From assembly GCA_018824085.1 (NCBI GenBank), contig JAHJHI010000038.1, positions 1 through 64,000 on the forward strand: 64,000 bases of DNA, written 5' to 3'. This document shows positions 7,688-16,058 of this stretch, piece by piece. This DNA is from Gammaproteobacteria bacterium (GTDB taxonomy: Bacteria; Pseudomonadota; Gammaproteobacteria; Burkholderiales; Rhodocyclaceae). The position numbers and the translations under genes are program-made. The notes under the pieces are model-generated. The model searched no databases. It saw nothing but the letters and a program-made list of their open reading frames with translations, and had not been told where the DNA came from. The first letter of the stretch is position 1, and each line of letters opens with the position of its first letter.

Positions 7688-8626
7688 ATGGCCGGAGCCA
7701 GCCTGCTTGCCCTGCTTGACGACATCGCCAGCGTGCTCGACGACGTGGCGACGCTGACCAAGGTCGCCGCGAAAAAGACCACCGGCGTGCTCGGCGACGA
7801 TCTCGCGCTCAATGCGCAACAGGTCACCGGGGTGCGCGCCGAGCGCGAGATTCCCGTAGTGCTTGCAGTCGCGCGCGGCTCGCTGCGCAACAAGGTGATC
7901 CTCGTGCCGGCCGCGCTGGCAATCAGCGCGCTGATTCCGTGGGCGGTCACGCCATTGCTGATGCTCGGCGGCCTGTTCCTCTGTTTCGAGGGCTTCGAGA
8001 AGCTGGCGCACAGGTTCATGCACGACGCGAGCGAAGACGCCGCGAAGGCGGCCGCCCGGCGCAGCGCGCTGATCGCGTCGGAGGTCGATCTGGTGGCGTT
8101 CGAGAAGGAGAAGATCACCGGCGCCGTGCGCACCGACTTCATCCTGTCGGCCGAAATCATCGCCATCACGCTCGGCACGGTGACCGACGCATCGTTCGTC
8201 ACGCAGTTGCTGGTGCTCAGCGGCGTCGCCGCGCTGATGACCGTCGGCGTCTATGGCCTGGTGGCCGGCATCGTCAAGCTGGACGACGGCGGCCTGCTGC
8301 TGAGCCGCAGCGTCGGCGACGGCCTGTTCGCCCGCGCGAAACGCGCATCAGGGCGCGGCATCCTGGTGGCCGCGCCCTGGCTCATGAAAGGTCTGTCCGT
8401 GGCGGGTACCGCGGCCATGTTCCTCGTCGGTGGCGGCATCCTCACGCACGGCATTCCGGCCCTGCATGACTGGATACACCACCTCACGCAAGGTGCGGCG
8501 GGCTGGGTTGCCGCGCTGACACCGCTGCTGGGCGACGCACTGACCGGCGTGCTGGCGGGCGCCGTGACGCTGGCCGTCGTGTCGGGCGTGCGCGCGCTGT
8601 GGCCGGGAAAGGCTGATGCGGCGTGA
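7688..8626 (+). CDS. DUF808 (YedI-like) membrane protein
   Basis: The 312-residue integral membrane protein matches the DUF808 family by its N-terminus (LLALLDDIASVLDDVATLTK, AAKKTTGVLGDDLALNAQQV) and its ordered hydrophobic helices. A GFEKLAH segment near residue 105 and the EKEKITGAVRTDFILSAEII block near 140 are also family-typical. Molecular function is unknown in this family. The ATG at 7688 is preferred because it gives the normal N-terminus; a TTG seven codons earlier is possible. It is convergent with the DUF1566 gene. Confidence 0.85.
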   Translation: MAGASLLALLDDIASVLDDVATLTKVAAKKTTGVLGDDLALNAQQVTGVRAEREIPVVLAVARGSLRNKVILVPAALAISALIPWAVTPLLMLGGLFLCFEGFEKLAHRFMHDASEDAAKAAARRSALIASEVDLVAFEKEKITGAVRTDFILSAEIIAITLGTVTDASFVTQLLVLSGVAALMTVGVYGLVAGIVKLDDGGLLLSRSVGDGLFARAKRASGRGILVAAPWLMKGLSVAGTAAMFLVGGGILTHGIPALHDWIHHLTQGAAGWVAALTPLLGDALTGVLAGAVTLAVVSGVRALWPGKADAA

Positions 8627-8663
8627 AGCTCCGGCGACGGGCAGGCTGCGGGCGCCCGTCGAA

Positions 8664-9626
8664 TCACTTTGTCCGCAGCCCGCCTGCCGGCGTGCGCGCG
8701 ACCAGCCTGACGGCGCGCGCGTCGCCGCGATAGCAGCTGTCCGCGCGGCTTTCGTCGCAGGAAACGCCCCACACCGCAGCTTCTTCCCGATCGCCCAGCG
8801 CCCAGTAGCCGGTGTCCGGCGCGTCGGGAAAGGCGGTGGTGTCCCGGATGGACGCGAGGTCGGCGCCGTACAGCATTTGCAGTTCCGCGAGTACCGGCAG
8901 GCGCCAGCCGGCGGATTCAAGTTGCCGCGCTTCGGCGAACCACACCTTCTTCGCAATGCCCACGCAGCCGAGATCGGCCTGCCAGCGCTGGCCGACGCTG
9001 CAGCGCTGCCAGCTCAGGCCGGTCAGGCGGTCAGTGACGATGTCCGCCCGTGCGATGAAGCGGGCGCTGCCGTCCGGCACTGGGAGCGGTGCGGCGGGCT
9101 GGCCGGCCGACGGCTGGCTGGCGGCCACGACGCAGCACGCGACGAGGCCGCGCCAGCGACCGCTGCGCACCAGCCGCACGCTGTCGCGGTTGGTACGCGG
9201 CGGGAAGTAGTGGTTGGCGATGCCGTTGTCGAAATAAACGTACCAGGACAGCGAGGTGTCGCGGTCTCCGGTGGCCCAGAAATAGGCGGGCGGCGTGTCC
9301 GGAAACAGGGCGCTGTCTATCGTGGGCTTGCGCCCCTTCACGACGATGGATTTCAGTTCGTCCAGCGTGGGCACGCGCCAGCCGTCGGCTTCCAGCGCCT
9401 TCGCCTCGTCGAACGTCAGCCGCAGGACTTCGCCGGTGCAGCGCGCGGTGCCGTCCCAGCGCTGGCCGTGGCTGCAGCGCTGCCAGGTCAGATCGGTCTT
9501 GCGGTCATGGACCACGTCACCGTGGGCTTCCAGCATGGCGGCGCGCGGTGGCGCTTCGCCCGCGCAGGCACTGCCGGCGATGAGGGTCAGGGCGGGCAGC
9601 AGCAGTCGCAAGGTCCAGGCGGACAT
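8664..9626 (-). CDS. Exported protein with two DUF1566 (Lcl C-terminal-like) domains
   Basis: The product has 320 residues with an N-terminal signal peptide (LLLPALTLIAGSACAGEA). Two copies of a DUF1566 unit follow, covering about residues 38-155 and 195-315. Each has the pattern D-x-x-T-x-LxWQRCS...GQRW, an A-x-x-L-E-x-x-GWRLP/VP motif, and a final YWA(T)GDR stretch with a VRLVR ending. The fold belongs to the FGE-sulfatase/C-type-lectin-like group and is generally extracellular. The conserved cysteines suggest disulfides in the periplasm or outside the cell. Binding partners are unknown. The ATG at 9626 is used in preference to a TTG two codons earlier. It lies 25 bases downstream of the HupE gene on the same strand. 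Confidence 0.78.
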   Translation of the reverse strand: MSAWTLRLLLPALTLIAGSACAGEAPPRAAMLEAHGDVVHDRKTDLTWQRCSHGQRWDGTARCTGEVLRLTFDEAKALEADGWRVPTLDELKSIVVKGRKPTIDSALFPDTPPAYFWATGDRDTSLSWYVYFDNGIANHYFPPRTNRDSVRLVRSGRWRGLVACCVVAASQPSAGQPAAPLPVPDGSARFIARADIVTDRLTGLSWQRCSVGQRWQADLGCVGIAKKVWFAEARQLESAGWRLPVLAELQMLYGADLASIRDTTAFPDAPDTGYWALGDREEAAVWGVSCDESRADSCYRGDARAVRLVARTPAGGLRTK

Positions 9627-9651
9627 CGGCAATCCTCGAATGGGTCGGTTG

Positions 9652-10854
9652 TCAGATTCGGTTGATGAACATCACGGCGCCGGTGCCGGCGACCGCCAGC
9701 GACGCCAGCGCGGACAGCGCGCCGCCCCAGGACAGGCGGCGCCACAGCAGCACGAGCGGCAGCGTGGCGGCGATGATGGCCAGCTGGCCGGCTTCGACGC
9801 CCACGTTGAAGTAGAGCAGCGAGCCGAGCAGGTCTTCGCGCAGCCCCATTTCGCGCAGCACGTAGCTGAAGCCCACGCCGTGGATCAGGCCGAAGGCGAA
9901 TACCAGGGCGGCACGGCGCAGCACGGGGCCGGTGCCGTCCTCGCGAAAGCGCGGCTGCTTTCTCCGGCGCAGCGCCCACAGGTTTTCGAGGCCGATGTAG
10001 AGGATGGTCAGCGCGATCAGCGGCTCGGTGACGCGGGACGGAAAGTCGACCAGGCCCAGCGTGGACAGGCCCAGCGTGACCGAATGCGCCAGCGTGAATG
10101 ACGTGACGAGCAGCAGCAGGCGGCGCCACGAATGCGTGACCAGCACGAGGCCGACCACGAACAGGACGTGGTCGAGCCCGAGGAAGATGTGCTTGAGCCC
10201 GAGCGTGATGAAACCCGGATCGAGCTGTTCCAGCGAGATGCCGCCCAGACTGGCGGCCGGCTCGACCACGCGGGGCAGTGCGTCCTCGCCGCCGGCGAGC
10301 GCTTCCTTGAGCCCGCGGTTGGGGTCGGCGTCGAAGAAGCCGCTCGCCAGCGGCTGACCCCACTGCGCGAGCAGCGCGGCGACCGGTATCGACAGCGTCC
10401 GGTTCTCGGCTGTGAAGCGCATGCGCTGGCGCTGGCCGGCCATGAACACGCGGACGAAGTTTTCGTGGTCGGCCCAGCGTTCGAAGAACAGGCCGTAGCC
10501 GATGGACAGCCCGTCCACGCCGTGGGGGCAGGCGTACGTGAGCTGGTACTGGTAGGACGGCAGCTTGTCCAGCGCGCGGGCGCGTGCATGGGTGATCAGG
10601 CAGCGTTCGCCGGCGGCGCGGATCGACCAGCCGTCGCGCACGGCGGCGAGGTAGGCGGGTGGCGGCGAGACGTCACCCTGTCCGGGGACGGCGTTCAGTT
10701 CGAGCAGGCTGTCGGACGGCAGCGTGTAGAGGATGCGGATGCCGGTGGCGGTGATCTGGATGGAGGTGTCCGTGAAGCCGCTGATGTGGGCCAGCGCGGC
10801 GGCGGGCGCGCACAGCAGCACGAGCAGGATGCGGCGTGCGTGGCGCGACAGCAT
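9652..10854 (-). CDS. HupE/UreJ-family membrane protein
   Basis: The product has 400 residues. A signal peptide (ILLVLLCAPAAALA) leads a periplasmic domain of about 180 residues, followed by six or seven helices. The membrane part has the HupE/UreJ_2 signature: GLKHIFLGLDHVLFVVGL, LAHSVTLGLS, EPLIALTILYIGLEN, then FAFGLIHGVGFSYVL with conserved histidines that may bind metal. Family members are proposed to be secondary nickel or cobalt transporters linked to hydrogenase or urease, but no such enzyme is in this window. The ATG at 10854 gives a clean signal peptide; an in-frame GTG at 10884 would add ten residues. The hairpins just upstream separate it from the PEP-CTERM gene. Confidence 0.82.
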   Translation of the reverse strand: MLSRHARRILLVLLCAPAAALAHISGFTDTSIQITATGIRILYTLPSDSLLELNAVPGQGDVSPPPAYLAAVRDGWSIRAAGERCLITHARARALDKLPSYQYQLTYACPHGVDGLSIGYGLFFERWADHENFVRVFMAGQRQRMRFTAENRTLSIPVAALLAQWGQPLASGFFDADPNRGLKEALAGGEDALPRVVEPAASLGGISLEQLDPGFITLGLKHIFLGLDHVLFVVGLVLVTHSWRRLLLLVTSFTLAHSVTLGLSTLGLVDFPSRVTEPLIALTILYIGLENLWALRRRKQPRFREDGTGPVLRRAALVFAFGLIHGVGFSYVLREMGLREDLLGSLLYFNVGVEAGQLAIIAATLPLVLLWRRLSWGGALSALASLAVAGTGAVMFINRI

Positions 10855-10920
10855 GGACAGGAGGGCGGGCAGGGGTTCGATCACGGCGCGGCAGACGGTT
10901 GTCCGCTTCGGCTGCCGAAG

Positions 10921-10954
10921 CGGGAAAAAAGAAACCGCCCGCGCGGGCGGGCGG
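10921..10954 (-). terminator. Rho-independent terminator after the PEP-CTERM gene
   Basis: On the minus strand a perfect eight-base-pair palindrome (CCGCCCGC with GCGGGCGG, 10935-10950) is followed by TTTCTTTTTT, beginning about 30 bases after the PEP-CTERM stop codon. A second perfect hairpin, with nine-base arms CCGCTTCGG and CCGAAGCGG and a three-base loop, lies at 10903-10923, between this terminator and the HupE gene. Confidence 0.8.
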
Positions 10955-10980
10955 CAAGGTGCAACAGGGTCGTTCGGGAA

Positions 10981-12120
10981 TCAGGCGTTGCGGCGGCGCA
11001 GGAAGAGGACCAGCAGGCCGGCGCCCATCATCAGCCAGGTGCCGGGTTCGGGCACCAGCGCCACGCTGGTGCGGCCGAACAGGTTCGCGTTTTCGCCATT
11101 GAGATAGGTCATGCCGTGATTCAGGTTGCCGGCGTTCGAATGCACGTCGATGAACGTCTGGCCGGCGGCCAGGACTTCGAACGTGAGGGTGGCCAGTTGC
11201 AGCGATGCCTGACCTTCGTCGCCGATGCTCTCGAACACCGAGCCCGCCACGTCAACGTCGTCGAAGAAGACGCTGTCGTCGTCCCACGGACCGGCGACGC
11301 TGACGTTCGCGAGCTTGAGCAGCGAGGTGTCGAAGCCGAGGTCGAAACCGAAGGCGAGCAGCTCGTCGGCGCCGTGGATGCCGCCGAACGGCGACATGAG
11401 CGCCACGGTGACGTCGAAGGTGGTGCCGATGCGGGCTGTCGTCGGGGCGCTCAGCTGTGCGTTGGCCGGCGCCAGGCTCAGTGCGAGGTTGTCGGCGTAG
11501 CCGTCGTTGGACGAGCCGCCGGCGCGCGACATCGACAGTTCGACCGTGGCCGACGTGGCGCCCAGCGGCACCCAGCCGGAAGACTCCCGGTACAGCATCG
11601 CCGTCGTGCTGTCGCGTTCGGAGGCCTGGACCGGGCCGACGATGTGCGTGCCGATGACATTGTTCGCGGCGTCGAGATAGGTCACGGACAGCGTGGCGTT
11701 GTCGTTCTGCGCGCCGTAGCCGCCGAGCCAGCCGGACAGCGAGAAGTAGGCGCCGGCGCCGTTGATGCCGCCGGTCGCGAAATCGAGGCTGATGGTCTGC
11801 GTGCCTTTGGACAGGCCGGTGTAACCACCGCCGAACAGGTTGGCGCCGCGGTCGGCCGGGCCCGGGTCGGTGCTCGTCGGGTAGCCGAGCGGACCGCCCA
11901 CCTCGTACGAAATGGCGGTCAGTTCGCCGGTGACGGCCCAGCCCGGCAACGAGTTGGCGAGGTAGCTGCCGTCACCGCCGGTCGCGCTTTCGGCGCCGCC
12001 GTTGAGGATCAGGTTGCTGTTCCATTCGGCGTGCACCTCGGCCGCCATCGGGGCGGTTGCCAGTGCGGCGACCAGCAGCGCGGCGCGCAGTGCGCGGCGG
12101 GGTGTGTTGTTGGTGTTCAT
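10981..12120 (-). CDS. PEP-CTERM surface protein with cohesin-like domain
   Basis: The product has 379 residues. A signal peptide (LRAALLVAALATAPMAAEVHA) precedes a jelly-roll-like region at about 33-220 (SNLILNGGAE, then an LSGWLGGYG segment). Residues 223-354 resemble a cohesin-type beta sandwich: ARIGTTFDVTVAL, LAFGFDLGFDTSLLKLANV, ASLQLATLTFEVLAAGQT. The end is a PEP-CTERM sorting signal: VPEPGTW, then a hydrophobic helix, then FLRRR. Exosortase/EpsH systems recognise such tails and release the protein to the surface or biofilm matrix; no exosortase gene is in the window. The gene starts 41 bases after the dockerin-bearing phosphatase on the same strand and is closed by a strong terminator. 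The cohesin call is from sequence pattern only and needs structural support. The sorting signal is clear. Confidence 0.85.
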   Translation of the reverse strand: MNTNNTPRRALRAALLVAALATAPMAAEVHAEWNSNLILNGGAESATGGDGSYLANSLPGWAVTGELTAISYEVGGPLGYPTSTDPGPADRGANLFGGGYTGLSKGTQTISLDFATGGINGAGAYFSLSGWLGGYGAQNDNATLSVTYLDAANNVIGTHIVGPVQASERDSTTAMLYRESSGWVPLGATSATVELSMSRAGGSSNDGYADNLALSLAPANAQLSAPTTARIGTTFDVTVALMSPFGGIHGADELLAFGFDLGFDTSLLKLANVSVAGPWDDDSVFFDDVDVAGSVFESIGDEGQASLQLATLTFEVLAAGQTFIDVHSNAGNLNHGMTYLNGENANLFGRTSVALVPEPGTWLMMGAGLLVLFLRRRNA

Positions 12121-12161
12121 GCGTTCGGCTCCGGATGTCTTGGAAAGTCGGTGGGCGGCGC

Positions 12162-15101
12162 TCATTGCTGCGTGTAGATCGCGTACCACAGCTTGTAGTC
12201 CTGCTGCGTGATGCAGCTGTCGCTGTCGAAATTGGCCGCGGCGACGTAGCGGGCGTCGCCGGCGCAGCTGCCCATCGCTGCGCGCTGGGCATTCCGGTCG
12301 GCAACGTCAACCTTGCCGTCGCCGTTGATGTCGCCCAGCTTCACCACCTTGAACGCGACGCGGGGCGCGCCTTCGGTGTAGCCGTCGTTGAGCAGGAAGG
12401 CGGCGAAGTATTCGCCGGTCGCCAGCCCGCTGAAGCTCGCGCTGCCCGACGTGGCGGCGGCGTAGGTCCATTTGACAGAATTGACGGTGCCCGGCGTCTG
12501 GCCCTTGCGGTAGATGCCGATCCAGTCCTTCGCGCCGCCCGGGGTGTTGGCCCAGTTCAGCACGACGGCCTCGGTGTCGAAGAACTCGCCCTTCGCGACG
12601 GCCATCGTTGCCGCGGGCGGCGGCAGTTGCGCGTCGCCGACCGAAAATTCGACCCGGTTCGACACTTCCGTGTAGGAGTCATTCGTATACATGGCCGCGA
12701 AGTAGTTGCCGTCGGCCAGGTCGTCGGTGACGCGCACGCTGCCGCTCGCCTTCCCTTCGAAGTAGTAGTAGCCGATCAGCTTGTCGACGCCCGGGGTGTC
12801 TCCCAGCCTGAAGATGCCGATGTAGTCCTTCGGGATGCCCGGGCCGTCGGCGAAGCTGATGTCGAAGTCTTCGCCCGGCTCCAGCGCCTGCCTGGCCATC
12901 GACACCGTGGCGATCCGGTCGCCGACCGAGAAGCCGATGCGGTCGATCAGTTCGAAGTAGCCGTCATTGACGAAGAAGCCGGCGTAGTAGTAGCCCTTGG
13001 CCAGACCGCTGAAGCTGACGCTGCCACTGGCGCTCGGCGCGTACTTGTACTGCGTGGAGCCGGTCTGCCCCGGTTCCTGGCCGACGCGGTAGATGCCGAT
13101 CCAGTCCTTGGCGCCGCCCGGCGCGTTGCTCCAGCTGAAGCCGGCGGTTTCGCCGACGGCCAGTTCGGTCTTGTTGATGCTGACGACGGGAATGTTGCCG
13201 ACGTAGAAGCTCACCCGGTCGGCGATTTCCGTGTAGCCGTCGTCGGTGAAGAAGGCGGCGTAGTACTCGACGCCGGCCGCCAGACCCGAGAACTCGACGT
13301 GGCCGTTGGGGCCCGGCACGTAGGCGAATTTTTGCGAGGTGACGCTGCCGGGTTTCTGGCCGGCCTTGTAGACCCCGATCCAGTCCTTGGGCTTGCCGTA
13401 GCCGTTGGCGTAATCGACGCGCACCTTCTCGCCCGGCGCGAATGCCCTCTTCGACAGGCTCAGGGACGGCGCGCCGGTGGTGCTGCCTTCCACCTTGAAG
13501 GACAGGCTGTCCGACCAGGGCGACCACTCCACGTTGCGGTCACGGTGGCGCACGCGCACGAAGTAGTCGCCGTTGGGCAGGCCGAATTCGGGCACCTCGT
13601 AGGCCATGATGTCCAGGCCGGCGTTGATGTCCACCGGTTCGTAGTCCGGCGCGCCGGTGTCGCCATAAATGTTCTCGTAATCGCGCACGCTGTCCACCAC
13701 GAGGTCGGTGAAGCTGTCATTGCGCGAGAACTGGAACTGCGTGCTGTTCAGTTCTTCCTGGAAGGTCGACTCGAAGTCCGAGCTGGTGAAGGTGTAGGGC
13801 AGCGTGACCGGGCCGTCGAGCGTGTTGGTCAGTTGCGGCTTCTCCGGCGCGCCGTGGTTCAGGTTGCGATGGAATTCGTCGGTCTGCCGGCTGGTGTAGA
13901 CGAAGCCGAGCTTGGGGTGCGCTTCGGAGTACGAGCGGACCGTCATTTCCTTGGTCGCCACGTCGATCTCGACCAGCTGCCAGGTCCAGTTGGCGATCGT
14001 CTTCTGGACGTCGTCGAAGTCCTTCTCGGTGGATTGGCCCCAGTACTGGTCCCACGCGGTGCCGCCGGAAATCATGTGGTAGGTGGGCCACTCGCGGGTC
14101 TGGCCGCGGGCGTACAGATGGTGATGGCCGGCGACGTTGAGCACGTGCTTGCGCGACACGGACAGGATGGGCATGACCTGGTCGCGGAACCAGCCCGAGA
14201 TGTCGCCCACATACTGTTCCGCCTGGTACGGACGGTGCACCACGCTGATGACCCAATCCACTTGCGGGTCGGCGTCGGCGGCGGTGATCACGCTGCGCGC
14301 CCATTCCTTCTGCGTGGCGGTGGGGGCTTCGCTGTCGAGGTGGATGAACAGCACGCGACCCACGTGGTTGGCGTAGTAGCGCTCATCCGGTCCCGGTGCG
14401 TTGCCCTTGTAGTTGATGCCGTCGATGAAGAAGTGCGCCTTCCAGTTGGTCATCCCGTTGTCGTAGTAGACCTCGTGATTGCCGATCGTCGTCATGATGG
14501 GCACGTTCTTCGACAGCGGCTCGGACTGCCGGAAGTGCAGGTTCTCGTAGTGGTCCAGCGTGCCGACGTCGACCTGGTCGCCGTCGTTGATGACGATGTT
14601 GATGACCTCTTCCAGCGGCTGGCCGTACAGCGATTCGATCTTCGCGCGCGCCGCGTTCAGCATCGTCAGGTAGCGGCTCTGGTCGCGGATCTGGTGGTCG
14701 CCCGCGACGAGGATGCGGTACTTGCCGCTGACCTTCGACGAGTCCGGCTGCGTGCGGAAGCGGAACACGTCCGATACCGCCGTGGCGGTGCGCACGCGGT
14801 AGTAGTAGAAGGTGTCCGGCGCAAGGCCTGACAGCTGGACGCCGTGGAAGAAGTAGTTCGACGACAGCTGCTGGTTCGAGCCGCTGGCCTGCCGGTCGAG
14901 CTTGCCTTCGGACGTGCCGTATTCGACGATCGAACTGCCGGGCGTCGACGTTTTCCAGCTCACCCAGATGGATGTCGCGGTGGGCGTCTGGAGATAGGGG
15001 ACCATGTCGGTCGCCCAGGCGGCGTTGCACGCCAGGAGTACGGCTGCCAGGACGATGCGGCCATACAGGCGCGCGATCAGGTTGCGGAAGGGGTGCGTCA
15101 C
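12162..15101 (-). CDS. Secreted purple-acid-phosphatase-like enzyme with four Ig-like repeats and a dockerin
   Basis: The product has 979 residues, with a signal peptide cut near AWA-30. Residues 33-117 form a fibronectin-III-like domain, as in purple acid phosphatases. The calcineurin-type metallophosphatase spans about 128-400, with D135, the NDGDQVD block at 172-178, GNHE at 207-210, H289 and the GHHH motif at 325-328. Four repeats of about 90 residues follow at 545-919, each with a K-D-W/Y-I-G-I-Y/F core. Residues 921-979 look like a type I dockerin: loop 1 has D924, N926, D928, D932 and D935, and loop 2 has N957, D959, D961, T965 and D968, 33 residues apart. Likely roles are phosphate release from organic phosphates and docking to a cohesin. 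The GTG start follows GAGG at good spacing. It is the first gene of a unit with the PEP-CTERM protein. Confidence 0.85.
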   Translation of the reverse strand: MTHPFRNLIARLYGRIVLAAVLLACNAAWATDMVPYLQTPTATSIWVSWKTSTPGSSIVEYGTSEGKLDRQASGSNQQLSSNYFFHGVQLSGLAPDTFYYYRVRTATAVSDVFRFRTQPDSSKVSGKYRILVAGDHQIRDQSRYLTMLNAARAKIESLYGQPLEEVINIVINDGDQVDVGTLDHYENLHFRQSEPLSKNVPIMTTIGNHEVYYDNGMTNWKAHFFIDGINYKGNAPGPDERYYANHVGRVLFIHLDSEAPTATQKEWARSVITAADADPQVDWVISVVHRPYQAEQYVGDISGWFRDQVMPILSVSRKHVLNVAGHHHLYARGQTREWPTYHMISGGTAWDQYWGQSTEKDFDDVQKTIANWTWQLVEIDVATKEMTVRSYSEAHPKLGFVYTSRQTDEFHRNLNHGAPEKPQLTNTLDGPVTLPYTFTSSDFESTFQEELNSTQFQFSRNDSFTDLVVDSVRDYENIYGDTGAPDYEPVDINAGLDIMAYEVPEFGLPNGDYFVRVRHRDRNVEWSPWSDSLSFKVEGSTTGAPSLSLSKRAFAPGEKVRVDYANGYGKPKDWIGVYKAGQKPGSVTSQKFAYVPGPNGHVEFSGLAAGVEYYAAFFTDDGYTEIADRVSFYVGNIPVVSINKTELAVGETAGFSWSNAPGGAKDWIGIYRVGQEPGQTGSTQYKYAPSASGSVSFSGLAKGYYYAGFFVNDGYFELIDRIGFSVGDRIATVSMARQALEPGEDFDISFADGPGIPKDYIGIFRLGDTPGVDKLIGYYYFEGKASGSVRVTDDLADGNYFAAMYTNDSYTEVSNRVEFSVGDAQLPPPAATMAVAKGEFFDTEAVVLNWANTPGGAKDWIGIYRKGQTPGTVNSVKWTYAAATSGSASFSGLATGEYFAAFLLNDGYTEGAPRVAFKVVKLGDINGDGKVDVADRNAQRAAMGSCAGDARYVAAANFDSDSCITQQDYKLWYAIYTQQ
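12345..13469 (-). repeat. Four tandem DWIGIY-type protein repeats within the phosphatase gene
   Basis: These are coding repeats at residues 545-635, 637-727, 731-822 and 831-919 of the phosphatase. Each has an APGE-like start, a G-x-x-KDWIGIY strand, a G-Q-x-PG turn, a G-SVSFSGLA strand and a FF-DGYTE ending. They look like Ig-like or SKICH-like beta modules. They are diverged at the DNA level, so the duplication is not recent. Confidence 0.8.
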
Positions 15102-15248
15102 GGTGGTGCCCTCGGTCGGAATTCGGCGAGGAGCGATGATGCGGCGGGAGTTTGACGAATGATCTATCGGCCCTGGGCCGAATCCATGAGCCGTTGAGAC
15201 TATGCGGCGCCGTGTCGGGCGCGCTGGAGGCCCGGAGCGGGCCCGCCG
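15102..15248. other. Intergenic region upstream of the phosphatase, 147 bp
   Basis: This region lies between the trhO stop (minus strand) and the phosphatase start (minus strand). It should hold the promoter of the phosphatase/PEP-CTERM unit. No clear sigma-70, sigma-54 or phosphate-box (Pho box) motif was seen. Confidence 0.5.
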
Positions 15249-15977
15249 TCAGGAGGCTGTCGTGTGCGCCGGCGTGAGGTCGGGCGCCAGCGCGCCGCGG
15301 TCGTCGAACACGACGCAGTTGCCGTGCCAGTGGGCACCGCCCACCTCCTCGAAGTAGCGCAGGATGCCGCCTTCGAGCTGATAGACCTGATTGAATCCGG
15401 CGCGCTTCATCAGTGGCGCGGCCTTTTCGCAGCGGATGCCGCCGGTGCAGAAGGTGACGATGGGCGTGTCCTTCAGATCGGCCATGCCCTCCAGTGCCGC
15501 CGGAAATTCGCCGAAGCTGGACAGACCGGGATCAAGCGCGCGGTCGAAGCTGCCCTGTTCGATTTCCCAGCGGTTGCGCGTGTCGAGGATGACGAAGGGG
15601 CGGCCCTCGTCGTACCAGCGTTTGAGCTCCTGTGCCGGCAGATACGGCGCCGGGCTGTCGGCGGCCGAGAAGCCGGCCAGGCCGAGCGTGACGATCTCTT
15701 TCTTCAGGCGCACGCGCAGGCGCTTGAACGGCAGCGACTCGGAATGGCTCCATTTGATGTCCAGCGCGGCGAAGCGGGGGTCTTGCTGCAGCTGCCCGCA
15801 AAAGGCCTGCAATGCCGCTTCGACGCCGGCCAGGAAGATGTTGATGCCCTCCGGCGCGAGCAGGATCGTGCCCTTGAGCCCGCGCTCTTGCGCCGCGTCA
15901 TGCAGTCGCGTGCGCAGCGCCTCCCGGTCATCGAGCGGCACGAAGCGGTAGGCGGCGATGTTTGCGTAGCGGGACAT
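15249..15977 (-). CDS. trhO: tRNA uridine(34) hydroxylase TrhO (rhodanese family)
   Basis: The 242-residue cytoplasmic enzyme belongs to the YceA/TrhO family, which forms 5-hydroxyuridine at tRNA wobble position 34 using molecular oxygen. An N-terminal acylphosphatase-like domain (about 5-95, with the GTILLAPEGINIFLAG block) precedes a rhodanese domain. The active-site loop is FCTGGIRCEKA, with catalytic C177 and a second cysteine at 183. Length is slightly short of the enterobacterial enzyme (about 350), as is common for the betaproteobacterial form. The start MSRYANIAAYRF at 15977 is the conserved family start; four extra codons upstream are unlikely. Confidence 0.9.
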   Translation of the reverse strand: MSRYANIAAYRFVPLDDREALRTRLHDAAQERGLKGTILLAPEGINIFLAGVEAALQAFCGQLQQDPRFAALDIKWSHSESLPFKRLRVRLKKEIVTLGLAGFSAADSPAPYLPAQELKRWYDEGRPFVILDTRNRWEIEQGSFDRALDPGLSSFGEFPAALEGMADLKDTPIVTFCTGGIRCEKAAPLMKRAGFNQVYQLEGGILRYFEEVGGAHWHGNCVVFDDRGALAPDLTPAHTTAS

Positions 15978-16058
15978 GCGGAAGATCACTCGAAGCGGTC
16001 AGGGGGCGGCCGCAAAGTATACCCTTGCCACTCCCCGACCCATCGAGAGAGCACGTCC

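Noticed and set aside
8634-8697. Terminator hairpins between the DUF808 and DUF1566 genes
   Set aside because: Short GC inverted repeats exist (GACGGGC/GCCCGTC and a bulged longer pair), but most lie in the DUF1566 coding end and no T-run follows, so they are not called.
12057-14831. Plus-strand frame of 924 codons opposite the phosphatase gene
   Set aside because: It is antisense to a gene with clear catalytic motifs and repeats. In GC-rich DNA the opposite frame stays open by codon bias, and its translation shows no known domain.
15102-15248. Sigma-28 promoter for the phosphatase unit from a GCCGATAG string on the minus strand
   Set aside because: The matching upstream box at the 11-base spacing does not resemble TCAAGTTT.
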